Assembly (NCBI GenBank): GCA_910587105.1
Contig: CAJUMB010000006.1
Location: 1-64,000 of the forward strand
DNA: 64,000 nucleotides
From: an uncultured Lachnospiraceae bacterium
GTDB taxonomy: Bacteria; Bacillota; Clostridia; Lachnospirales; Lachnospiraceae
Reading direction: 5' to 3'
Shown here: in pieces, positions 44,113 through 53,693 of the stretch
Numbering within the stretch: position 1 is the stretch's first letter
Layout: every line of letters starts with the position of its first letter
The notes under the pieces: generated by a model
Database searches by the model: none
Told to the model about the DNA's origin: nothing
The model's input: the letters and a program-made list of their open reading frames with translations, nothing else
Program-made: the position numbers and the translations under genes

Positions 44113-44658
44113 ATGACTGATAAGGAATTCCGCAGGCTTCGCAGGCATGACCTTCTCCAGCTTTTAGTGGCTCAGGGAAAAGAGAATATTCAGCTGGAAA
44201 CCCAGCTGGATGAGACCAGCAGCCAGCTGTCTGCAGAACAGAAAGCCAATAAACGGCTGAAGGCAAAACTGGATGAAAAAGATGCCCTTATAGAAAAGCT
44301 GAAAGGACGTCTGGATCAGAAAGATGCCAGGATCAAGAAGCTGAAGGAGGATATGGATGCATGGAAAAACAGCCGCCGCATCCAGCTGGCCGAGGCCGGT
44401 TCCATCGCCGAGGCGGCACTGAGGCTTAACGGCATCTTTGAGACAGCACAGCAGGCAGCAGACCAGTATTTATATAACCTCAGAATACAATGTGGACTGG
44501 AAGAAGATGAATTTCCTCTGGAAAGTGACAGCCAGAATTCTGACGAAAATGAGAGTGGAGAAATCCAGCCGGAATGGGAATCAGAAGTGGAGACAGAAAT
44601 GGAATCTGAGCCCGCATCGGAACTTACATGCAGAGAACACGACAAAGCTGAGGAATAA
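44113..44658 (+). CDS. Coiled-coil-type hypothetical protein, cluster B
   Basis: A 181-aa soluble protein. The N-terminus RRLRRHDLLQLL is followed by about 60 residues of heptad-like charged helix with a repeated KLDEKDALIEKLK / RLDQKDARIKKLK pattern. A conserved block SRRIQLAEAGSIAEAALRLN and ADQYLYNLRIQCGLE follows, then an acidic tail. No membrane or catalytic motif. It heads cluster B and is the full-length version of the gene cut at the left edge of the window. Its fixed place before signal peptidase suggests a cytoplasmic partner of the secretion step; the function is unknown. Confidence 0.82.
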   Translation: MTDKEFRRLRRHDLLQLLVAQGKENIQLETQLDETSSQLSAEQKANKRLKAKLDEKDALIEKLKGRLDQKDARIKKLKEDMDAWKNSRRIQLAEAGSIAEAALRLNGIFETAQQAADQYLYNLRIQCGLEEDEFPLESDSQNSDENESGEIQPEWESEVETEMESEPASELTCREHDKAEE

Positions 44659-44678
44659 ATCATACGGAAGGAATGGGC

Positions 44679-45260
44679 ATGGCCGCAAAGAAACTGGAAG
44701 TCCCAAGCCTTGAACTGCTTGAATCTGCGCTGAATCGGGAGGAAATAAGAAAAACCCGCAGACGCATTCTGCGAAATATTGCCTTTTCCCTCCTGGTGGC
44801 AGCAGCCATGGCAGTGCTGGTGGTAGTTCTGCTTCTTCCTGTACTGCAGGTGAACGGCTCATCTATGCAGGAAACCCTGCAGAATGAGGATATTGTAGTT
44901 GCTGTCAACAGCCCCGTCTATCACGCTGGCGATGTGGTGGCATTCTATTACAACAACAGTATCCTGATCAAACGGGTAATCGCAGATGCAGGGGACTGGG
45001 TGGACATCGACCGGGAAGGCAATGTTTATGTAAATGACAGACTACTGGATGAACCATATATCCACGGTAAGTCGCTGGGCAGGTGCAACATAGAACTTCC
45101 CTATCGGGTTCCGGATGGTAAATGCTTTGTCATGGGTGACCACCGGGCTGTAAGCGTGGACAGCCGCAATACAGCAGTGGGCTGTGTTGACAATGACAAG
45201 ATTATGGGCAGGGTTCTTTTCCGGATCTGGCCGCTGTCGGGATTGGGGCGTATCAAATAG
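44679..45260 (+). CDS. Signal peptidase I (Ser/Lys type), cluster B
   Basis: A 193-aa signal peptidase I, closely similar to the cluster A enzyme at 401-982. It has one membrane helix (about 35-56), Ser62 in NGSSMQETL, the Lys of the LIKRVIADAGDW box, and VMGDHRAVSVDSRN. ATG 44679 was preferred over 44673 because the GGAAGG spacing (7 nt) and total length match the paralogue. It should be active, unlike the related protein encoded next at 45358. It probably processes the adhesin and pilin precursors of this cluster. Confidence 0.92.
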   Translation: MAAKKLEVPSLELLESALNREEIRKTRRRILRNIAFSLLVAAAMAVLVVVLLLPVLQVNGSSMQETLQNEDIVVAVNSPVYHAGDVVAFYYNNSILIKRVIADAGDWVDIDREGNVYVNDRLLDEPYIHGKSLGRCNIELPYRVPDGKCFVMGDHRAVSVDSRNTAVGCVDNDKIMGRVLFRIWPLSGLGRIK

Positions 45261-45290
45261 TGGAGATGGAAAGAGAAAGGGGGACGCACA

Positions 45291-45365
45291 TTGTCATTCG
45301 CACATAAGAAAGGGATATTTGTTTATAACGTACATAAGACATTTTCAGATGATTTCCATGGATAA
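45291..45365 (+). CDS. Possible 24-codon leader ORF before dead signal peptidase
   Basis: TTG at 45291 is preceded by AAAGGGGGACGCACA and opens a 24-codon frame (M-S-F-A-H-K-K-G) whose TAA overlaps the ATG at 45358. The downstream gene has no ribosome site of its own, so translational coupling through this short frame is plausible. The peptide itself is not recognised. Confidence 0.3.
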   Translation: MSFAHKKGIFVYNVHKTFSDDFHG

Positions 45366-45828
45366 GAAGAGAGAAAAGATAAAAATTCCTTCCATAGAAT
45401 TTCTGGAGGCGGAATTAAAAAGGATTGACAGAAAAGAGAATAAAAGAAAGAAATTTCTGAAAACGGCAGGGATTTTTGCTGTGGCCGCAGCAATAGCGGC
45501 ATTGGCGGCGACCAGAATTTTCATACCACATGAAATCCACAGTGCAGACATGGCGCCTGCCTTTGAAAAAGGGGATATTGTGATCCTGCTGAGAACAAAA
45601 TCAGTCAAGGCAGGAGATACGATAGGGGTTTATGACAAAGAAAATCTGCTCCTTAGGCGTGTCATTGAGGACGCGGGAGATTATATAGAGATAAATCGGG
45701 AAGGCAATGTGAAAGCTGACGGCAGAACAGCCGAAAAAGCTGATTTGGTATATGTCGGGAAAAATCAGATTGCAGGAAAACCGGTATTTAGAGTGTGGCC
45801 ATTAAAACGTATAGGGATTATGCATTAG
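45358..45828 (+). CDS. Catalytically dead signal peptidase I homologue
   Basis: A 156-aa relative of signal peptidase I. The start MDKK...IPSIEFLEAEL aligns with MEAKKLEVPSLELLEAEL of the active enzymes. A membrane helix lies near residues 35-55. The nucleophile is lost: HSADMAPAF has Asp64 where Ser precedes Met. The general base is lost: LLRRVIEDAGDY has Arg100 where Lys is required. The GDHR/DSRN block is deleted, going straight to KPVFRVWPL. It may bind precursors without cutting, or regulate the true peptidase beside it; this is inference. There is no equivalent in cluster A. Confidence 0.82.
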   Translation: MDKKREKIKIPSIEFLEAELKRIDRKENKRKKFLKTAGIFAVAAAIAALAATRIFIPHEIHSADMAPAFEKGDIVILLRTKSVKAGDTIGVYDKENLLLRRVIEDAGDYIEINREGNVKADGRTAEKADLVYVGKNQIAGKPVFRVWPLKRIGIMH

Positions 45829-45840
45829 GAAGGTGAGAAA

Positions 45841-48800
45841 ATGCAGAAGCTTGTGAAGGAATATTTAAATGAGTTAAAAAGAAAACAGAAAAAACGCAGA
45901 AGAATAGGAATTGCCGCAGTGCTTCTGATCGTTTTGGTCGCCGGTACAGTAATCGGGATACTGACGCAGGCCGGTGTTGCCATGACCGGCGATGCCAGGT
46001 GTGGACTGGAAGAACATCTGCACGTGGAAAGCTGCTATGAAGATGTCACGAACTGCGGACTGGAAGAAACCGATGGCCATGGGCACGACGAAAATTGTTA
46101 CGAAACCCAGAGTACATTGGTCTGTACAGTGGAAGAAACAGAAGAACATCAGCACGATGAATTCTGCTATGACACCCAGAATATCCCAATCTGCGGGCTG
46201 GAAGAAACAGACGGACACCGGCATGACAGCAGCTGTATGGAACAGCAGCTGGTATGCGGCATGGAAGAACATACACACGCAGACGTATGTTACATAGATT
46301 CAGAAGCAGATATGGAAGACGCTTCTGTATGGGAAGCACAGTATGCGCAGACACCATGGACCGGGAACTGGGGAGAGGACCTGGTAACAGCCGCCCGGAT
46401 GCAGCTGGGTTATGAGGAAAACACCGGCAATGATACCACGTCAGAGGATGGAAACCGCAAAGGTTACACCCGCTACGGACAGTTTGCCGGGGATGCCTAT
46501 ATGGATTGGGACGCCGCCTTCGTAAACTTCTGTCTGTATTATGCAGGAATACAGGAATCCGGCCTTTTCCCGGAGGAAACAGACAGCGGAAAATGGATGG
46601 AGGAATTCGGGAAGATAAGGGAAGAACATTCCGCATACCTGGCCGGCCAAAACGGTTACACTCCAAAGGCCGGAGATATTGTCTTTTTCCAGAGAGACCA
46701 GGAGGAAACTCCGGTACAGATGGGAATCGTGGCTTCTTATGAGGAAGAAGGCGGCACGCTACAGGTAATTGAAGGAAACAGTGAGAATGCGGTAAAAGAA
46801 AACAGCTATCAGGTTCAAGACAGTTGCATCACCGGATATCTGAAGACCACAGAGCTGGAGAGGGCGTATAAAGCTGCGTCGGAAGAAGATCCCTCTGACA
46901 CAGACGCAGCAACTCCCATTCAAAAAGAGCCGGCGAGGGAAAATTTTGCTGCAGATACAGGAGGGACGGCAGGGCCTCTGACAGGAGATGAGGCATACGT
47001 GAATTCCATAACAGTTACCAGTATTACAGATGGCGCAGCACCCTGGGATGAAGGAGAAGGCGATGGAAATGATACAAATGATTCAAATAAAATTGTCAGA
47101 ACTTTTGACACTGTAACTTACAATTTTTCAGCGGCCATGAATGCCTGGGACATCAGCAAACAATACAGTGAGGCCCGGGTTAAACTGGAATTTGTTCTGC
47201 CCTTGTCAGAAAGCGAAGCTGTTTTCGACCAGACGGCTATGGCATGGATGGATAACACGGAAGGGTATCGCCCGGAAATTAAGACAGAAACACGTGTCAT
47301 AAACGGCGAAGAAAAAGAATGCCAGATACTGACCTGTTACAAACATCTGATTCCATCAGGAGACAATCGTTCCGTAATTCCCGGCAATTTTGGGGAAAAC
47401 GTAACCATAAACGTGAAATCCATGAAAAACGGGCAGACTTTTGCACCAATATTCTCAGCGTGTATGGAACACGGCACCTGGGAAGGGGAATGTGACAAAC
47501 ATCAAATTGACGGCAAACCAGCAGAAGAAAAGAAAACTGTTGCAGCAGATAAAATAACAGTAACAGCAGCGCCAAAGTACAACATTCAGGTAAAAGGAGA
47601 TGGCTCCTACACAGATACCTTTGACTTTTCAACAGGAAATGATACTGCGGCCAATAAAGGCGCCGGTTCCATTCCCGGACGTATCATGAAGCTGGGTATT
47701 ACTCTTCAGCTGTACAATGATCATCCATCCAAAGGTTTAAAAGGAATCGAACTGCCTGATGGAGATATTACTTTTGATCTCCAGCTGTCATCAAGATATA
47801 CCGTTACAAATCCAGATCATCAAGGAGACCAGTATGACACTACAGACAGCTATACCCCGCTTTTATGGAGCTATGGAGAAAACAGATGGATTCAGTATAA
47901 TGAAGCAAATACAGATGGCCGGCTTCTTTACGACCCAGCAGGCAACAGTCCCTATGCACCTATCCATGAAGGTATAGACAGAAATCAGTGCTTCCGAAGC
48001 GGAAAATGGTCGGCACAACAGGATGGCACAACGATTCATATTACGGTTAGAGACTATGAAATCAATCCAAATTGTATGCCCACCAGAGACGGCAATGATT
48101 ATGAGGATATCTATGGAGTAAATAAAGGTATAGGCTGCTTTTCCGCCGGCGGATTTTGGATTGTCCAGCCATTCAATCAAATAGGTGGAACAGGTGAAAA
48201 ACCCAACTATGGTGTGGTACAAGAATTCGGAACAGGCTCCTTTGCCACCACTGTAGAGGCAAAAAACCTGCAGACGAAGACAGTCAGCGGAACAGAAGTG
48301 AATGAGGAAAAGGGTTTCCAGCAGGGGAACACGAAGGATGACAGCATCACCCGTACGCTGGAGTTGACACTGGGCGGCAGCATGCACAACAGGGTCAGAT
48401 ATGCAGATCCAGTGGATCGAAACAGAGGTTCAGGCATTCAAGATAACTGCGATGGCCGCGATTACGCAGCTGTAGGAGCCGATCTGCAGATTATGGCAGG
48501 TCTTTCCTATAACGCCAACAATGAAATAGAGAATCAGCTTTACTGGGGAACAAACCTGTGTAAATTTTATGGCAGCGCAATAGAATTAACGGGAGAATGG
48601 GAACCTGCCATGGATGGCGGTGCATCTTTAGATGAAAAAAGCGAAGCTGATGAAGTGAAAGAAAATATCCACATCTATTATGCGGCAAAGCCAGACGGTA
48701 CAGAATGGAAAGATGATTATGAACTGCAGCACACTTATGAAGATGACCTGATATTCTATGATAGTTTGGAGAAAATTCCCGACGGCCATATATGTGTAGG

Positions 48801-51789
48801 CATCCTGACCTGCTTTGAAGGGCCGGGAGTGCGGGTCGGAGGAGATCCTTATTACCTGTGTTATCACAGAGCAACGGTTAAAGATAATACGGAATTAGCT
48901 GGAAAGACTTATATGCTTGCATCTACATCCCGGGTATGGTCTAGGGAAGACTATAAAGACCAGAGCATTGATGGGATTACTTTTCCATCATGGGCAGACG
49001 GGCAGACGAAGCTTTCAGACTTTCCGGCAAAGCACCTTAGCAGTGCGAATATTGACGGGAGTCCAACAGGGACTTTCTATATAAAAGAAACTTATAAAGA
49101 TGACGGAAGCGGAATAGTCGGAACACACAATTCTAACTGGAGCCATTATGGAGATACGCTGCTTGTCATTGGTTATAAAACCAAAATAACCAAAAATTTA
49201 TTGCAGAAAGATGACAATGGGGAAGATAAAAAGACATTTAATCTGGATGCGGATCAGCGGATAGTCGATTTTATACTGCAGCCGGAGACCAGGCATGAGC
49301 AAAGCGGCAGCTTTGACAGGCCCGCTCAGGTGACGATTGTGGATACACTTCCCAAATACCTGACTTACAAGCCTGGTTCTTCCTACTTTGGCGGCGAATA
49401 TGTGCAGGAAAACGGCAATAGCAGCGGGATCAAAAAAGACATCAATTTAAAGCCAGGAGCTGACGGAGAGGAACCGGAATTAAAGGAACCAGTTGTAAAA
49501 AATAATGAAAACGGTACACAGACTCTGACATGGACTCTGAATGATGTAAAAATCGGCGAACCAATGCGCCCAATCTATTATTCAGCTGAGATTGGGGAAA
49601 AGGGAAATCCAGATAAAGATGTACCCACAGGAACCACAGATCTGCTTAACACAGTTTATATTACTTCCCCGGAAGACAGACGTGATCCAGCTTTGAAGGA
49701 CGGTAATTACGCAGAGGAAGGTATCAGCGCAACCCGCGGAAACGCCAGCTCTTTTGGAAAGTATACGAAGCAAAAAGTTGTGGATGAAGATGGCGCCATC
49801 GATTATGTAGTCTATTTCAATAATAATGCGAACACTCTTTCCCATGTGGCAATTATGGATACTATGCCTGCAAATGGACAGAACAACAGCCTTTTTACCG
49901 GTACGTATGAATTTACTCAGTGGAATCTGGATGTGGGTAAGTGTGATGTAAGTAAAATAAATATATATTACACATATGACTCGAAATATGAGGATAAAGT
50001 AAAGAAAAACGTATCAGACAAAGAGATAAAAGAGGATTGGATTTCAGCAGAGATTGATTCTGACGGAACGATACAAATTCCGTCAGGGCCAGAAGGGAAA
50101 TCTCATCCTACAGCATGGGCTGTTATTGGAGAGCTGGATTCCAACGAGAGTGTCTATGTAGAATTAAAAATTCAGTTGCTTCCAGGGGCATCTAAGACAG
50201 AGGAAAGAAAAAATAACTATTTTGTAAATCTCCTATCCAATGATGAGACTACAACCATCACGGAAACGCCCACAGTACGGCGTACTTTAGAAGGACTCAC
50301 CTGGATGGACGACGACCATGATGGAATCCAGAATGAAGATAAGCCATTCCGGATTTCAGGCATTAGAGTAGAACTGCTCCAGTTGAAAGAGGGAGAGGAC
50401 TCTGATAAGGAAAGCTCCTATGAAAACGTCTGCTATCCCGGCACAAAGATCCCTATTATCATCGAAACGGGAAAACAAATCAGTGTACGGGCAGAATCAG
50501 GAGAGAAGGCAGACGAATATGAGCTGGGACGATACAAATTCATCGACCTGCCTGCAGGCACCTTTGCCGTACGGTTTACAGACGGAGAGAACGAAGCCTC
50601 GAAAATCACAAAACTGCATGCGTCAAAAACAGACTGCGGCAATGACGATACCCGGGATTCAGATGGCGTACCTGTCTATGACGGGGATGGCAAATTACAA
50701 AAGACTCTGATTCTGGACCTGCAAATGCCGCGGGCAGAGGAACTGTCTGTTGCACTTTACGAGTCGAAATATCATGACAGCGGTTTCTATCCGGATACAG
50801 TAATTCATATGGAAAAGAGTAATGAGACGGGAACAGATACCTTAACGGGGGCAATATTTACCATAAAGGATTCGAACGGTTCGCCCATTTCCTTTACTTC
50901 TGAAGAAGACGGAAGTTATACAGTATTCAGAGACGATGGGGTGGAAGCAGAAGCACAGGGATATTATATTGCGTGTGCTGCCAACCCGGATTATGTGCTG
51001 GAGTTTGACGGCGATTGGAATGGCGTTGAGGCTGTATTACAGCGCAGAGACGGAAGCAAAAAGCAGATATTTGATATTGTTGGGACAGCGGATGGCTATT
51101 CATGCTTTCGTCAGATGACTGATACGAATCAATGGATAGATTTGGCGGACAACAGTCTGACGAATGGAGCCAAAATTCAAATCTGGCATGATGAGAACAC
51201 TCCACCTACAGAAAAATGGGGCCCCGCTAAAGTATGGAAGCTGGAATATAATCAGGATGGAAGTTGTTTCATCATACCTAAAGAAGCAGTGCTGAAAAAT
51301 CAGAACAAGTTCATATCCCTTGATGGAAACAGCTGCCAGGAAAACGCAAAAGTCTGCCTGTGGGATAAGTCAGACAACGAAAAATTACAAAAATGGCTGT
51401 TAATCCCCACAGAGAATAGGCAGGATACAGAAACCCGGATGGACCTGCCTGTAAACACAGATGGAAGACTGACTATAAACGACCTGGCCCCCGGCGATTA
51501 CACCATTGAAGAGCTCAAGTCACCCGACGGCTATACGCTGTTAAAAGAGCCGGTAAAGATTACGCTGAACAGAGACGGAACCATATCCATGAAAGAATCT
51601 AACAGCATGGCCCAAATCAAGGAAACAGATACAGGTCTGCTGCTGGCCATCCGCAACAGCGAGTTTTACAAACTGCCGTCAACAGGCGGCACAGGAATCT
51701 ATTGGTATACGATTGGAGGTATGCTGCTGATGATGGGCGCATCTCTGATCTTATATAAAAACAGGTGTAAGGAGGTGTTGAAAAGATAG
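45841..51789 (+). CDS. Giant LPSTG adhesin with degenerate CHAP, SdrD-B and ricin-type domains
   Basis: A 1982-aa surface protein and likely pilus tip. A membrane signal segment (about 20-42) is followed by five HxHxxxC(Y/M) units (about 52-155). A CHAP-like domain spans about 174-337, but the catalytic Cys position is Asp224 (DWDAAFVNFC) and the His position is Gln293 (VQMGIV), so it is probably inactive. A long adhesive region follows with isopeptide-type domains, an SdrD-B-like domain (TWMDDDHDGIQNEDK, from about 1487), then a SpaA domain split by a ricin-type beta-trefoil insert (about 1705-1857; QIWHDENTPPTEKW). It ends LPSTG (1945-1949), membrane helix, basic tail. Confidence 0.9.
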   Translation: MQKLVKEYLNELKRKQKKRRRIGIAAVLLIVLVAGTVIGILTQAGVAMTGDARCGLEEHLHVESCYEDVTNCGLEETDGHGHDENCYETQSTLVCTVEETEEHQHDEFCYDTQNIPICGLEETDGHRHDSSCMEQQLVCGMEEHTHADVCYIDSEADMEDASVWEAQYAQTPWTGNWGEDLVTAARMQLGYEENTGNDTTSEDGNRKGYTRYGQFAGDAYMDWDAAFVNFCLYYAGIQESGLFPEETDSGKWMEEFGKIREEHSAYLAGQNGYTPKAGDIVFFQRDQEETPVQMGIVASYEEEGGTLQVIEGNSENAVKENSYQVQDSCITGYLKTTELERAYKAASEEDPSDTDAATPIQKEPARENFAADTGGTAGPLTGDEAYVNSITVTSITDGAAPWDEGEGDGNDTNDSNKIVRTFDTVTYNFSAAMNAWDISKQYSEARVKLEFVLPLSESEAVFDQTAMAWMDNTEGYRPEIKTETRVINGEEKECQILTCYKHLIPSGDNRSVIPGNFGENVTINVKSMKNGQTFAPIFSACMEHGTWEGECDKHQIDGKPAEEKKTVAADKITVTAAPKYNIQVKGDGSYTDTFDFSTGNDTAANKGAGSIPGRIMKLGITLQLYNDHPSKGLKGIELPDGDITFDLQLSSRYTVTNPDHQGDQYDTTDSYTPLLWSYGENRWIQYNEANTDGRLLYDPAGNSPYAPIHEGIDRNQCFRSGKWSAQQDGTTIHITVRDYEINPNCMPTRDGNDYEDIYGVNKGIGCFSAGGFWIVQPFNQIGGTGEKPNYGVVQEFGTGSFATTVEAKNLQTKTVSGTEVNEEKGFQQGNTKDDSITRTLELTLGGSMHNRVRYADPVDRNRGSGIQDNCDGRDYAAVGADLQIMAGLSYNANNEIENQLYWGTNLCKFYGSAIELTGEWEPAMDGGASLDEKSEADEVKENIHIYYAAKPDGTEWKDDYELQHTYEDDLIFYDSLEKIPDGHICVGILTCFEGPGVRVGGDPYYLCYHRATVKDNTELAGKTYMLASTSRVWSREDYKDQSIDGITFPSWADGQTKLSDFPAKHLSSANIDGSPTGTFYIKETYKDDGSGIVGTHNSNWSHYGDTLLVIGYKTKITKNLLQKDDNGEDKKTFNLDADQRIVDFILQPETRHEQSGSFDRPAQVTIVDTLPKYLTYKPGSSYFGGEYVQENGNSSGIKKDINLKPGADGEEPELKEPVVKNNENGTQTLTWTLNDVKIGEPMRPIYYSAEIGEKGNPDKDVPTGTTDLLNTVYITSPEDRRDPALKDGNYAEEGISATRGNASSFGKYTKQKVVDEDGAIDYVVYFNNNANTLSHVAIMDTMPANGQNNSLFTGTYEFTQWNLDVGKCDVSKINIYYTYDSKYEDKVKKNVSDKEIKEDWISAEIDSDGTIQIPSGPEGKSHPTAWAVIGELDSNESVYVELKIQLLPGASKTEERKNNYFVNLLSNDETTTITETPTVRRTLEGLTWMDDDHDGIQNEDKPFRISGIRVELLQLKEGEDSDKESSYENVCYPGTKIPIIIETGKQISVRAESGEKADEYELGRYKFIDLPAGTFAVRFTDGENEASKITKLHASKTDCGNDDTRDSDGVPVYDGDGKLQKTLILDLQMPRAEELSVALYESKYHDSGFYPDTVIHMEKSNETGTDTLTGAIFTIKDSNGSPISFTSEEDGSYTVFRDDGVEAEAQGYYIACAANPDYVLEFDGDWNGVEAVLQRRDGSKKQIFDIVGTADGYSCFRQMTDTNQWIDLADNSLTNGAKIQIWHDENTPPTEKWGPAKVWKLEYNQDGSCFIIPKEAVLKNQNKFISLDGNSCQENAKVCLWDKSDNEKLQKWLLIPTENRQDTETRMDLPVNTDGRLTINDLAPGDYTIEELKSPDGYTLLKEPVKITLNRDGTISMKESNSMAQIKETDTGLLLAIRNSEFYKLPSTGGTGIYWYTIGGMLLMMGASLILYKNRCKEVLKR

Positions 51790-51946
51790 AAACTCTATTA
51801 CTTTTCAGCGGTTCCGGTGCGGCGGATATCCGCCAGATGGGAAATTCCCACCCATGGCGGGCGTCCCCTGCGCAGACACCGCAAAGGGAACTTGTTGTCT
51901 AACTTAAAAATAGGGGGAAAACCCAAAAAAGAAAAGGAGAGAAAGC
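51790..51946 (+). promoter_or_regulatory. Leader between adhesin and major pilin, cluster B
   Basis: No gene in this 157-bp gap. It has CAGATGGGAAATTCCCAC (about 51835-51852) and later CCGCAAAGGGAAC, parallel to the cluster A pilin leader, plus GGCGGATATCCGCC a little upstream. AAAAGGAGAG precedes the pilin ATG. Probably an RNA element governing pilin expression; this is inference. Confidence 0.45.
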
Positions 51947-53602
51947 ATGAAGAAAATGAAAAAAGCTTTAGCCATTTTGATGGCAATGGCAATGGTTCTG
52001 GTAATGTCTATGTCTGTATTCGCAACTACTAACCCAGCACCAGCAAAAACGAAACCAGTAGAGGCAGACAAAGCAACCGCAACAGTAAGTAACGTAGAAG
52101 CAGGAGCAACAGTAACAGCCTACAGGATTGTAGAACCCACTTACAATGATAAAGGTTTTAAAGGCTACAAATTAGCAGAAGGCGTAACATTAGCTAATAT
52201 GCTGGAACCAACCTCAAACGAAGTAACTGGAATAGCCGCAGATAAAACCTTATTAGCTACATTGACCAAAGAAACACTTTCTGCCCCAGAAGGAGCAACA
52301 GGTCTTACATCTTATACTGCACAATTAGGCGCCGGCTATTGGGTAGTAATCGTTGAGGGATCAGATATCCAGGAAGTTTACAACCCCATGTTGGTAGGTA
52401 TTTATTACAGTGTAGAGGGCTCTGGTGATAGCAACACACTGGTAAACGGTGCTGTTGACGCCAACAGCAACTGGTCTTTGAACTCAACACCCGCATACGC
52501 AAAATCTGAACAGCCAACCATTGACAAAAAGATTACCGGAAGCACTGGTAAAGATACAAGCGACGGCAACGAAAACGGAAACGATGTGGCAATCGGCGAT
52601 ACTGTAAACTTTGAAATCGACACTAAGATTCCTTCTTACAGTAAAAGCTATAAAGAAGTAATGGTAAAAATCACAGATACCATGGGAAAAGGTCTGACAC
52701 TGGCTGATCCTGCGAACCTTGTAGTAACAGTAAACGGAGCAACGGTTGAGGCAGGAGCTGATACTTATACTTTCACACCAGCTGAAGACAAGAAAAGCTT
52801 CGAGATCTCTTTCGCCTCAGCATATGCACTTGCCCACAGTGGGGAAAAAGTTGTGGTAACATACGACGCCGTATTAGGTGAGGATGCAGGACTTAACTTT
52901 GATGCAAACACCAACACAGCTAAGTTAGAATACACCAACGATCCCAGTGGCGAGACAAATGAAATTGAAGACAAAACTTACACCTATACCTTCGGTATCG
53001 ACGCAAATCTTTTCGGAAGCGACGGCTCCGCATGGAATAAGTTCACAGAAGAACTGTTAAAAACCGGTGAAGTTCGTAAAATAATTTTAGACAGTGGGGA
53101 AGAAGTAGAAACTACTACACTCCCAGGCGCTGAATTCACCTTAACCAGAGCGGACGGAAAAACATACACAACGGTTTCCGATAAAAACGGTTACTTATCC
53201 TTCACGGGACTTGACGCAGGAACATACACTCTTCAGGAGACAAAAGCCCCAGAAGGGTACTCTCTGAATGATACAAAAATTCCTGTAGAGATTACAGCAA
53301 CATATAACGACAATGGTACTCTGAATAGCTATTCAATCAAAGTAAATAATGAAAACACCTCAACCTACACAGCAACCTATGATGCCAAAGACAAAGGAAA
53401 AGTAACAAACATCGACTGCACACCAGAACATGAAAACGACTGGTCAGATGTATCCGACACCCACGAGATCAAAAACACCAAACTTTCCGCCTTACCATCA
53501 ACCGGTGGTATCGGTACCACAATCTTCACCATCGGCGGATGCATCATCATGATCGCAGCTGCAGGCTTATTCTTTGCAAGCCGCAGAAAAACCGCGAAAT
53601 AA
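51947..53602 (+). CDS. LPSTG-anchored major pilin, cluster B
   Basis: A 551-aa fimbrial shaft protein. The signal peptide spans 1-26 (ending SVFA). The N-domain has LGAGYWVVIVEG, the middle domain begins near VAIGDTVNFEIDTKIP, and the C-terminal SpaA domain carries LPGAEFTLTRADG and LDAGTYTLQETKAPEGY, whose Glu probably joins an isopeptide bond. The sorting signal LPSTG is at 516-520, followed by GIGTTIFTIGG, a helix and RRK. The anchor is nearly identical to that of the cluster A pilin, although the bodies differ strongly. Codon use is AT-rich and uniform, suggesting high expression. Confidence 0.93.
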   Translation: MKKMKKALAILMAMAMVLVMSMSVFATTNPAPAKTKPVEADKATATVSNVEAGATVTAYRIVEPTYNDKGFKGYKLAEGVTLANMLEPTSNEVTGIAADKTLLATLTKETLSAPEGATGLTSYTAQLGAGYWVVIVEGSDIQEVYNPMLVGIYYSVEGSGDSNTLVNGAVDANSNWSLNSTPAYAKSEQPTIDKKITGSTGKDTSDGNENGNDVAIGDTVNFEIDTKIPSYSKSYKEVMVKITDTMGKGLTLADPANLVVTVNGATVEAGADTYTFTPAEDKKSFEISFASAYALAHSGEKVVVTYDAVLGEDAGLNFDANTNTAKLEYTNDPSGETNEIEDKTYTYTFGIDANLFGSDGSAWNKFTEELLKTGEVRKIILDSGEEVETTTLPGAEFTLTRADGKTYTTVSDKNGYLSFTGLDAGTYTLQETKAPEGYSLNDTKIPVEITATYNDNGTLNSYSIKVNNENTSTYTATYDAKDKGKVTNIDCTPEHENDWSDVSDTHEIKNTKLSALPSTGGIGTTIFTIGGCIIMIAAAGLFFASRRKTAK

Positions 53603-53627
53603 TAGGAGAATCTGTTTTTTCAACCAG

Positions 53628-53654
53628 ACCGGAGCGGCCCATATCCGCTCCGGT
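53628..53654 (+). promoter_or_regulatory. Hairpin between pilin and sortase, cluster B
   Basis: A perfect 10-bp stem, ACCGGAGCGG paired with CCGCTCCGGT, with a 7-nt loop and no U-tract. It sits 26 bp after the pilin stop and 40 bp before the sortase start, at the same junction as the hairpins of cluster A. Confidence 0.55.
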
Positions 53655-53693
53655 ATACAAAAAATGATAGATACAACAATAAGGAGAGGCCAG

